Shown: one piece after another, positions 1-8,711 of the stretch
Position numbering within the stretch: position 1 is the first letter of the stretch
Layout: every line of letters begins with the position of its first letter
NCBI GenBank assembly: GCA_018398765.1
Contig: JAHBMJ010002683.1
Location: 1-16,672, forward strand
Source of the DNA: Chromera velia
Lineage: Eukaryota; Sar; Chromeraceae
Length of the DNA: 16,672 nt
Reading direction: 5' to 3'
Notes under the pieces: model-generated
Told to the model about the DNA's origin: nothing
The model's database searches: none
Seen by the model: the letters and a program-made list of their open reading frames with translations, nothing else
Program-made: the position numbers and the translations under genes

Positions 1-1358
1 GGATTAGCCAATCCGAGAAACAGTTCATCTCATATGCTGCTGCATTCCAGGTTCAAATCCTGTGAACGATTCTTCATTCTGCTTTTCATATGAGAAAAGA
101 GAGCCTGCTTTGGAATCAATCGTCATATGCCTAATTAGCAGCAAAGGCTGGAAGAAGGAGAAAATGACTTAAGGTGACTTACATAGATTCGAGACCGTTC
201 TATATGGACCGCGCCTTTTTTTGAGATCAAATTGCCTCATGCTGATGAAGTGGCGGGACGCCACTCTAGAGGGAGGGGGCACGTAGCGTTGTAAAGGTCT
301 AACAAGCAGTTGTGTCAGGATAAAATGAAGTATGCGCGTATAACGTGCGTAGGGCGCATACATGCATGCATGCTGGGAATTAATTGTGCAGCATGCAGTC
401 TCTATGAAGACATCCATTGTTTGTCTTACAGAACAGAGATAGCAGAACTACCCATGCATGACAGAACCTTTATCCGTATGTAGGAGCTGATCCCAGCTAC
501 GACTAGCTGAGGGCCTACATCCCTACGAGGTTGCTTAAAGCAATCTAGGGCCTTTTAAGCATTTAAAATCGTTACTCCTGTGCAAATCTGCTCAAATATG
601 CTCAAAAGACTGGTTGATTAGCTAGGGTGCATAGTAGGAAAAATTATGATCACCGCGGCACGTAAAAGTTAGTGAATGTTACCTGCAAAGAAATACACAG
701 GCACAACACTAATGGATACGCTCAAAAGCAACGTTTAGCGCCGCCAATCAACTACAAAGAATTGTTTTTTCTGCAAGGGAAACAGTGCAGGAAGGAGGGC
801 TTCACAGCTAGGCTGGTCAGACCAGACAGGAGGCGGTCAGTAGGGGTTGGAGAGGATTCCGAAGAACAGAGCACAGAGACAACATAATTCTTTTTACAAA
901 GAATTCACACTACACAGTGCAAAAGCTTGCAAATCGTTCTGCGTATGTCAATGAGAAACTGTGAAAAAGAAGGACGGGTCCGTAGGTAGATCCAGATGTT
1001 TAGACGGAGACCAGTACGGAATGCCACAAATGAGAAAGGATGAATGAGTAAGGAGCATTTGCATTGGAATAGTATGGACCACTTTTAAAGACTGACACAC
1101 ACGAAGCAAGTGGAAGACATTCAAATGCATGAAAGCTGAGCGATTAGTCTGGGTGAAAAAATGTTTGGCACGACTCAGAGCTGTGCAAAGCTTCAGAAGA
1201 GGCGGTTAAAAAATGGAGGCTCCAGCAGACTCTCCATCAACCCTCTCTCAGTGACCTCCCTTATGCGTTTCTGTCAAGCTCCTAGCAGAACAAAGAAGCT
1301 GGATGCTAAGTAAATCATCATGCAAAGCGAGAGAGCGAGCCGCGCTTCCTTAACTGAC
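1..1358. other. No supported gene
   Basis: Only short open frames with no recognisable protein. A B-box-like GGTTCAAATCC lies at 53-63 with a TTTT shortly after, but I could not fold a tRNA. The stretch 357-372 is an alternating GCATGCATGC run. Plus-strand ACCTGCAA occurs at 681 and 1357. Confidence 0.5.
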
Positions 1359-1716
1359 CTGCAAGTGTCCCCAAGTCTCCATCCACCAACACCTGCAAAC
1401 ACGGAGCGACGGGCGTTCACGCTTTATGCAGTCAAGGAAGCACTTCTGTCTAGCTTATTCTGCGTGCACAAAGTTCCAAGGAAAAGACCAAGAGCCTAAA
1501 AAGCAGCGGGTCTGGACAGGCTGACCTGGAGGTTGACCGCGGGGCTCCCAAGACTATGACCTGCAAGGAAAGAGTAAGGAGAGCGATGAGGGCAGCAGTA
1601 CTTTAATACCTAAATAAGGCCGGCAGCCCTTCCCCGCTTGAACAGGAGGAGCAGCAGCAAGCAGAAAGACGTTAGAAACAAGATCAAGATGGCTGGTCTC
1701 CACTGGACCCACCTGC
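1359..1716 (-). other. Possible remnant of a minus-strand spliced gene
   Basis: On the minus strand, CTCTTTCCTTGCAG ends near 1561 and looks like a 3' splice site, followed by a 35-base segment (1560-1526) ending in CTCCAG before GTCAGC. A further segment (1392-1359, 34 bases) lies between TTTGCAG and GTCAGT. Joined, the two stay open (…HSLGSPAVNLQ then VLVDGDLG…). Upstream, CTTGCAG before GTGGGT at about 1711 could end the preceding exon, but its frame soon meets a stop. I could not extend the gene downstream without stops. No family recognised. Confidence 0.15.
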
Positions 1717-1818
1717 AAGCTCCACTTCGTCCCGACCCGAGGTGACTCAGCAACTGTTGTTACAGCCGTCTCCTCCAGAGCCCCGAAAGTACACTCCCGA
1801 AAAAAAAGTCAAAACCGT

Positions 1819-1877
1819 GAAAACGCTCTGTCAAATATCTTCTAAAACCATCAGAAGACATCTGACAGAGCGCTTTT
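1819..1877. repeat. Imperfect inverted repeat / hairpin
   Basis: Arms 1820-1843 and 1853-1876 pair at 21 of 24 positions around a 9-base loop. The continuous core GCTCTGTCA with TGACAGAGC extends to 11 bp. All three mismatches (1823/1873, 1834/1862, 1837/1859) are A opposite C, that is, one transition away from a pair. Could be a structured RNA, the centre of a small palindromic element or a fold-back repeat. Confidence 0.75.
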
Positions 1878-2159
1878 TGTGGCAACATTTCTGTGGGAAA
1901 AGTCCGTTTGCTTAGAAGTTCAGAACTCCGCAGTTTTGAACCTGTGGACCTTCAAGACGGACAAGAGACTTCAGACCCGATTATTGGCCGACAAAGGCAA
2001 AGTCGGCTGCGTGCATCGAAGGGGCAGGGTGCCGCCACCCCCTTTGGCCCTGTGGCGGCGCCTCCCGGACCTACGATTAGCCCATGTCTGGACCTGGCGG
2101 TGGGGGGGTTTGACCCCCCTGGCCCAAGGTTCAGAAGTGTGGACTGTTCCGTTGCACTT

Positions 2160-2450
2160 TAGACTCTTAGAAATATATAGAGGAAATCGCTAATAGTCTT
2201 AGTTTAAAAGTAAAGAAATTGTTAAATTAGTTTAGTAAATATAGATGAATTAAATTATTGATCAGCTAGTAAAAATAAAGACAGTACTTAGTCTAAAAGA
2301 AAGAAAAAAAAAATAATTAAAGAAAATAGATTTATTTAGAAAGATTTAGTGAATAATTGTTTTTGGAAATAAAGAAGAAGTGAGATAAGAAAAAGAAATG
2401 AATTAAATACATTGATTATAATCATAAATAAATAAATAAATATAGAATTG
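2160..2450. other. AT-rich stretch without a gene
   Basis: Composition changes sharply from the GC-rich 1970-2130 stretch to about 290 bases of mostly A and T, including a TAAA microsatellite near 2424-2442. No ORF of note. The junction may mark an insertion boundary, but no target duplication was recognised. Just upstream, 2102-2118 is a G-run/C-run hairpin. Confidence 0.6.
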
Positions 2451-2591
2451 CAGGAACGGGATCCAAACGAGTTCAAGCTCAATTGGAGCACATCTAGGAA
2501 CATGTTAGATACAGTAAGTGTTGCAGGCAAAATCATAACTTGAGACCACTTGAAAAGATGATCAAGGCCGCTGGATCAGGCGTTAGACATA

Positions 2592-2699
2592 TCCGGAAAA
2601 TTGGACGCGTCTGGAAAATCGGACGCGTCTGGAAAATCGGACGTGTCTGGAAAATCGGACGCGTCCGGAAAATCAGACGGGTCCAGAAAATCGGACGGA
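2592..2699. repeat. 18-bp minisatellite, six tandem copies
   Basis: Six contiguous units of the type TCTGGAAAATCGGACGCG at 2592, 2610, 2628, 2646, 2664 and 2682. The second and fourth are identical, the others differ by one to four bases. Unit length is a multiple of three, so both strands show a repeated hexapeptide in translation (KIGRVW on plus), but the flanking frames are short and I do not regard it as coding. Confidence 0.95.
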
Positions 2700-3040
2700 C
2701 ATATCTAACAGAAAAATCCGAAAAATCAGATTGAAACGAAAAAACAAAATTGAAGTGCGATTTGGAAATAGAGATTTCAAGCTCATCGAAGGAGGCGGCT
2801 CTGAACTTCAAAGGATTCTCTCTGAACTTTAGATTCAGTTCTCACTCTAAACTGAACTTCTGACCTGGAAGAATCTGAACCCGGTCTAAAATTGAACTCA
2901 GTCTTGAACCTTCTTGTACAAACAACTTCAATCAATTGGCTCTCTGTGAGTGTTTATTCTAGGCTCTTTGGCGCCCCGTTCTCTTCTAGCTTTACCTGGC
3001 TGCCTGGCTCAGACACGAAGTCCGACTAGCGCAGTTCACG
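2700..3040 (+). other. Possible 5' LTR end region, no gene
   Basis: If the primer site at 3041 is real, this stretch, ending in CA at 3037-3038, would belong to the 5' LTR or to what remains of it. It contains several GAACTTC/CTGAAC-type short repeats between about 2803 and 2905. I found no matching copy downstream of pol and no clear LTR start. Confidence 0.25.
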
Positions 3041-3065
3041 TGGTGACTTGCCGCGAGAGTCGAAC
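3041..3065 (+). other. Possible primer binding site (tRNA-complementary)
   Basis: The stretch opens with TGG, the complement of a tRNA CCA end, and ends with GAGTCGAAC, the complement of a tRNA T-loop (GTTCGACTC). That is what a reverse-transcription primer site read from a tRNA 3' end should look like. The spacing between the two is one base longer than an exact tRNA would give, so there is an insertion or the match is partly fortuitous. The CA at 3037-3038 could be the end of the 5' LTR, two bases upstream. I cannot name the tRNA. Confidence 0.35.
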
Positions 3066-3520
3066 ACAACCTGCAAAGAGTGAAACTAGCTGGAGACCAA
3101 TCGAGTCTCTCAGCACAGACACTTGGAAGATTTCTATCCAGGCAACTTTGGGAACTCTCTTCCTTGCCGAGAACCCCAGCAAGAGACCAAGAGAGAAGGT
3201 CGAACTGTACGGCCGACCACTCTTCTTCAGAAACCGACACCAAAGAGTTCTCTTCATCCAACCACACCTGCAAGCGCTGGATCTAGCAGTTCCTTCTGTC
3301 ACTCGCTGGAAACCCTTCAGAAAGTACTTCTCCTGTGTGTAGGTAGCTGTCGCTCCTTTGGACCCTGCTGTCTCCGGACTTCCTTCTCTGCCTTCTCAAC
3401 TCCATCCACATCGGTACGCTTTCACGCCCAGCTTCTGGTATGCTCTGACGCCTTCATCAACCATAAAGAGCCCTTCGAGTTGAAACGACCTTCACCTTTG
3501 ACTTGGAGAAGAATCACAAC

Positions 3521-3720
3521 AAAACCAGAGTAAACCGTGAAGCGCTGCCAAATTTTCGTTTTATTCTCCCTTCTGTCCTTTAAGAAGAAAACCGAAACAA
3601 AACCAGAGTAAACCGTGAAGCGCTGCTGAATTTTCGTTTTTTGTCCTCTTTTATCCTTTGAAAGAACACCCAAAAAGACCAGAGCAAACCGCGAAGCGCT
3701 GCCCATTTTTTTTCCATTCT
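3521..3720 (+). repeat. 78-bp tandem repeat, about 2.5 copies, in the element leader
   Basis: Units begin at 3521, 3599 and about 3678, each opening with a form of AAACCAGAGTAAACCGTGAA followed by GCGCTG and a T-rich stretch. Units one and two are close to identical over their first 40 bases. The third is more diverged and partial. The repeat lies between the putative primer site and the first protein-like segment, where such elements carry untranslated leader. A related motif occurs far upstream at 1812-1835. Confidence 0.85.
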
Positions 3721-3802
3721 CAAACTTCCAGATTTGAAAAAAATACACAAGTAACAACACAAACTCGTATCGCACCCAGTCAAGATCCTTCAGCAACAGT
3801 AA

Positions 3803-4180
3803 AACTTACCTGGAAGACCTCACCTCAACTTTGACCAGACTCCCCCACCGATCAGAGAAGCCCTCAGATTCGTTCTCCTCAAAGACCCACCCCGATTACT
3901 GCAAACAGGAAGAGTACAACAAGCACGAACCCTGACAGAAGAGACTCTCCAAAGGAACTTGGACTTTGCGACTGACCCAGAAAACTTGAGCACTTTCTTG
4001 CTTAATCAGTACACCTACTGCATTCACGCACACCACCGTCAGTCATCGAGAACCCTCCAGGCACTGAGTCTAGATACACTTCCCCAGCAAAAGTTCGTAT
4101 GCAAATTGCATCTCCTGCTGCCTCCATATCTCTTCGCTTCTGACAGATACATTCCCCTAGAGACCCCTTTCCAGAAATAA
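3803..4180 (+). pseudogene. Protein-like segment upstream of gag, module copy 1
   Basis: An open stretch between TAA at 3800 and TAA at 4178, in the same frame as gag, with no convincing ATG. Its product is not a family I recognise. From about 3854 it aligns to the segment at 4258-4650 over roughly 100 residues: shared elements are a TL-x2-N block, FL-x2-QYT, HAH-x-R-x-SS, QAL-x-LDT-x2-Q-x2-FV and LP-x-YL. Conservation of pattern with divergent residues suggests both copies were once translated. Position suggests an N-terminal extension of gag or a separate leader ORF. After 4180 the protein-like signal seems to continue in another frame until further stops, which points to a frameshift. Confidence 0.45.
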
Positions 4181-4257
4181 AAACAGTCACAGACCGACTG
4201 AGGAACGCAAGACTTCCACCAGAAGCGCTCTGAAGACAACCTCCCACCTCAGACTGA

Positions 4258-4650
4258 CCTGAATTACCACCGGACAGAATTTTCTCGTTCTTCAAACGAC
4301 AGTCTGCAAGCAGCGTTGGAAGCACCCTTATTTACAGAGACCCATCGGACAGACTGATCCTTGATACCAAAGAAAGGGCGCAGGTGATTGCAGAACGAAC
4401 ACTCAAGAAGAACTATCAGTTTACAAAAAACCCGTTGGGGTTCAGCATTTTCCTGATCGATCAGTACACCCATCACGCTCACGCACATAACCGGCTTTCA
4501 TCCCACCTACACCAAGCACTGGCATTAGATACTACTTTTCAAGAGAGATTCGTCTCTACCTACTGCTATAAGCTTCCCACTTATCTAGAACCGTTCGACG
4601 CATACGTATGCCCTGTACAGGGCTGCCCCGACTGCCATGCCCCAAGCTAA
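4258..4650 (+). pseudogene. Protein-like segment upstream of gag, module copy 2
   Basis: Open from a TGA at 4255 to TAA at 4648, one frame away from both copy 1 and gag. The first codons after the stop have no ATG, so a full ORF start is missing. It repeats the copy 1 pattern, including QYTHHAHAHNRLSS and a QALALDT block, and ends in a cysteine cluster (VCPVQGCPDC) absent from copy 1. Its tail overlaps the ATG at 4637 of the gag frame by 14 bases, so a single frameshift would fuse it to gag. Function unknown. A structural Gag extension is an inference from position only. Confidence 0.45.
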
Positions 4651-6439
4651 AGCAAAAGCAAAAGCAAAGGCTCAGGTTCAACCGAAGGCTCAGGCCAAAG
4701 CAAAGCCAAAAGCACAACCAAAAGCAGAACCCAAAGCGAAAGCGGCACCCAAACCCAAAGCAGCACAACTGAAAGCTAAAGGAAGGGCAAAAGGAGCAGC
4801 CAAACCAAAGGTGCAACCGAAAGCAAAGGCAGCACAACCTCAGCAACCCGATCCACCTGTGCAAGACGTTGCAGTACCTCAACCACCCCAAGCCGAACCT
4901 CCATAAAACGACTTACCTCTGCTTCAAGCCGGAGACTAAAACGCGTTGCCTAACCCCCAGCCCGAGAGAGCAGCAGATGTCGAAATGATGGACGTTGATC
5001 CTCTAGCGGATGGCCCAGTAGCTGCCGCAGTCACTAACTTGAACCTCGGATCAGACGCACGCTCTGCAAGGGTCACTCTCCGAGACTTGGACCCAGGTGT
5101 ATTGATGGACCTGCAGAGATAGGGATTCCAGTTCAGAATCAATAAAGAAGGAGATTTGCTCCCCATTGCAGTGGAACAAGCGTTTGCACGTGCGCCACCC
5201 CCTGCAGCAACTCAACAGAGATTCTGAGACATTCCGAAAGTCAAAACTGACCTCCCTACTTTCATGGGAGAGGATCGATCACAGACAAAAGCTTACTGGA
5301 GAAGACTGGTGCGGCTGAACGACCGCATGGGATGGGAATTTTTGGACTTCCGAGACATTTATTTCCCTTCAACACTCACAAGAAAAGCAAAAACTTGGTA
5401 TGACCACCTGCCGGCCGGGCGTCTAGTCAATGTGTTCGACATAGAGGAACTGGGAAGTCTATTTTTGAAGGAATACGAACTCACCGAGGCAGATCAAGAT
5501 TCTGCAGAGGAGAGGCTCTTCACCTTGAAGCAGAAGCTTACGGAATCCATTGACGACTATGCCAGCCGCTACCGTAGCCTCTGCAACGAAAGCGGGAAGG
5601 ATATTGACTCAACACACACTTTCAAACACTTCGTGAAGGGACTGATTAACAAGACGGTGCGAGTCGCCTTACGCACGAAAACGTATACATCCTTTCAAGA
5701 GGTTCTTCTTGACACAAAGCGCTATTCTTCGGTTGTCCCGAACGGCACTTATCACGTTTCTACTCTACAAGCAGAAGAAGACCGACTAGACGGGAGAGAG
5801 AGCACCCACGTGTTCACTGGAATTCACCTTGATCAAGGTCCCGTCCAAGGAGGGTACCTCCAAGCCACCGCAGAAGACACGCAAGTAGATTCACATCTAC
5901 TTGTCCCCAGATCGTCTGTACGAGTAGCAAGCATGACTGCAGATATTATCAGGGAACAAGAATCCTGTCGCAGATGTGGGGGAAAACGTATGCACACAGT
6001 AGAAGGATGCTCACTGCCATATAGCATCACATGCACCTACTGCGGAAACAAGGGGCATATCAGGGCAGCATGTAGGGTCCTTCAAAGAGATTCTGTCATG
6101 CCAGCACACGTGTTGGAAAGAGGACCCCTAAAAGACCCTGAAAGAAGACGGGATATTCTCAACCACCGACTGGGTCGCCCTTACAGTGATCACAGACCTG
6201 AGCGCCAACCAAATCAACTACCTTTATCATTTCAACCCAGAATACCTCCCCGCTCAGGACAGAACTTTCCTTCACGATTCGGGTCAGATCCTTGGAATAG
6301 AAACAGGCCACTTCCTCCACCATGGCTGCTTTCTGCACCTCAGAGACCCATACTCCAACGAAATAGATTTAACCAAGGACCCCAGCTCTATGCAAACAGC
6401 CGTCTCACTGGGACAAACCAAACACCTCTGCTCGCTTAA
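4637..6439 (+). pseudogene. gag: Gag-like polyprotein with disrupted N-terminal half
   Basis: Gag packages element RNA into virus-like particles. From ATG at 4637 the frame begins with a Lys/Ala/Pro/Gln-rich tract encoded by short AAAGC-type repeats, then is cut by TAA (4904), TAA (4937), TAG (5120) and TGA (5225), yet the intervening sequence stays protein-like. From ATG 5264 it is open for 391 codons. That part has the Retrotrans_gag core (residues about 1-150, with AKTWYDHLP and the AEERLFTLKQKL-x6-YASRYR region) and a CCHC zinc knuckle at residues 257-270 (C-x2-C-x4-H-x4-C). A variant knuckle precedes it at 235-249 with spacing C-x2-C-x5-H-x4-C. The Arg/Pro/Gln/Asn-rich tail overlaps the pol frame. 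The stop at 6437 is TAA, and TGA follows in frame at 6458. Start 5264 alone would lose the beginning of the domain, so I take it as a fragment start. Confidence 0.85.
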
Positions 6440-8711
6440 AACCCCCAGCAAAAAAGATGAAGCGCTTATGGAATCGGGCATCCATAGGCGCAAAAAAGAG
6501 CCCGAACAGAAAATAGACTCACTCGCGTCTCCATCTCGAACTGCTCTTCTTCAGAAGCCAGATCTTCTAGCACGAATTGTACATATCAGCCGAGATGCAC
6601 TGTCTTCAAAAGGTGTAGGTGCCGTTGTCTCTCTGGGCACCCCCTCTTCAGCTTCCCTGAATGCATTGGTGGACACAGGAAGCGATCTGTCACTGCTCAG
6701 TTCTCGCGTGTTCAAGAGACTGAAAAGAGAAATTCCCAAACTTGCTCCTTTTCAAGTGCCGATTACAATCAAAAGCGAAGGGGGGACCAAACTGGAAAAT
6801 CAGGGAGCAATCATTCTCCCAGTCTTTATTGCTGGCAGAACGAGGAAGCAAAGATTTTTCATCTCTCCTTCTTTGTATCAAGATGCGATTTTGGGGAAAG
6901 ACTGGTGCGATCATTACGTTTCGTCTCTGAAGTTTCAACCCGATAAAATGTGCCTTCGAGAAAGGGAAGGAGAAGAAGCAGTTATCGTACCCCTCCACCC
7001 GATAGGTGAACTCAACACGGAAAAGAAATTTCAAACAGTCTTGCTCTCCTCCCGAAAGAAAGAACTTCTCCCTCCCAAAATACTCTCACACGTGATGCTG
7101 ACCTTGCCAGAGGACTCGACACTCGCAAATGGTGGAGAAGTCCATATCGAAGCTTTCAATCAAGCTCTCTTCCCTGCAGGCATAAGGGCAATGGATGCAG
7201 TCAGTCGGATTGAAGATAAAACCATCCAGATACCGATTTTGAACTCAACACCCAGACCTTTCACTCTTCCACCAAACCTCCCTCTCGCGACCATGTCGTT
7301 GTGTGCATCTGACCAGCGGGCTCTCGCCTCAATATGCACAATTGGGGATCAAGACGAGAACGAAATGAAAGCCATAGTCAGTTCAGTCAGTTGGACAGAA
7401 AAGCAGCAACTTGAAGGGCAGATATCTGAAACAGAAAACAAACTTACAGCTGAAGAAGAAGCCGAGGCAAGGAAACAAATCAACGAGGCGGTCGAGAAAG
7501 CAACACACCTTGCAGAAGAAAGAGACCAGCTGAGAGAACTTTTGAATGGCTACACTTCTCTCTTTCCGACAAAAACAGATCCAGGCACTCTTTCGGAGGA
7601 AGAAGTCACGCATGAGACAACCATGAATGAACCAGTGTACGAACGACCTCGACCAATCCCGCAAGCACTCAAGAGCAAGGTTGATGCACAGCTAGAAGAG
7701 TGGCTACAGATAGGAATCATTCAAGAAAGCCTTTCTGCCTACAACGCTCCTGTAGTAGCAGTCAAAAAGAAGGATCCAAACCGCATCCGGTTGTGTTTTG
7801 ACTATCGAAGACTGAACAAAGTTTTAGTTCCGAAAAAGTGGCCTCTGCCCCACATTGAAGATGTCCTCACTCAGTTGCAAGGGCGGAAGATTCATTCAGT
7901 CATCGACCTTTCGAGTGCGTATACACAGCTGAAACTGAAAAAAGAAGACCAGCGCAAAACAGCTTTCTCTATTCCTGGAAGGGGAGCTTACCAGTTTAGC
8001 CGACTCCCGTTTGGCGTTCAAAGTGGGCCTGCTCTGCTGCAGTCCGCCGTCGAGAGACTCTTTAGAGGACTGATCGGGACGACCATGTTCTTGTTCATGG
8101 ATGATATCCTCTCATCCAGCCCCAACTTTGCCACCCACTTGAAGGACTTGAAAGCTGTCCTCAACCGCCTGCAGAGAATCAAAGCAAAAGTCAGTTTTTC
8201 GAAGTGTAAGTTCGCAGCACTGGAGGTAGAATATTTAGGGCACCGCATAACCCCGACAGAGATTCTTCCTTCAAAGGAAAAGACGAAAGCGATTGAGGAA
8301 GCTACACCCCCAAAGAACATCAGAGAGCTTCAAGGGTGGCTTGGCCTCTGCAACTATTACCAGAAATTTTGTCTCAATTACGCTGCTATCGCCTCCCCTC
8401 TATACGACCTCACTCGGAAAAATATGAAATTCCAGTGGGAGACCTGTCATCAAAACGCATTCGAGAGAATGAAGAAAATGCTGATCTCTCCACCTGTCCT
8501 TCAGCACCCTCAATGGGACCGACCTTTCATCCTGGTATGCGACGCCAGTAATAACGCTCTCAGTGTTATTCTCTCTCAAGAGGACGATGACGGACGCGAG
8601 TATGTCATTGCATATAGTTTCAGGCGGTGCATCTGCATAGAAAGGAACTACCATATAAGTGAGCTCGAGATGCTTGCTATCCTCATGAGTGTTGAACGTT
8701 TCAAGCCCTAG
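6132..8711 (+). pseudogene. pol: Pol, first part: protease, reverse transcriptase, RNase H N-terminal part
   Basis: The frame is open from after TAA at 6129 to TAG at 8709 and has no credible start, as expected if it is made by frameshifting from gag. Aspartic protease: ALVDTGSDLSLL, catalytic D at codon 6672. Reverse transcriptase: LCFDYRRLN, the IDLSSAY motif with the first catalytic Asp, LPFGVQSGPALLQ, and the active-site box FMDD at 8094-8105, where most relatives have Tyr rather than Phe first. The connection has YLGHRI and NIRELQGWLGLCNYYQKF. RNase H begins with CDAS (Asp codon 8541) and the ELEMLA glutamate near 8667. The frame then stops at TAG 8709, directly before LYGRDF, which belongs to the same RNase H domain. 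So the stop splits a domain and is not a natural end. The same frame resumes at once and continues to 10823. Confidence 0.95.

Noticed and set aside
1-86. Possible tRNA with T-loop GGTTCAAATCC and a following TTTT
   Set aside because: No consistent acceptor or anticodon stem could be folded within the window. The 5' half may lie outside, so it is left open but not annotated.
1879-2193. Two overlapping plus frames of about 90-104 codons
   Set aside because: GC-rich short stretch, no domain, no sign of selection on either frame.
2540-2734. Hexapeptide-repeat frame (KIGRVW)
   Set aside because: A by-product of the 18-bp minisatellite. Flanking codons are not protein-like.
2950-3533. Overlapping plus and minus frames of 68-136 codons
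   Set aside because: Several frames open at once, none with a recognisable domain or good start. They overlap the putative primer site and leader.
4648-4980. Alternative Ser/Lys-rich reading of the repeat tract in the frame of module copy 2
   Set aside because: The other frame (Ala/Lys/Pro-rich) continues in phase into the gag core domain, so it is the likely coding one.
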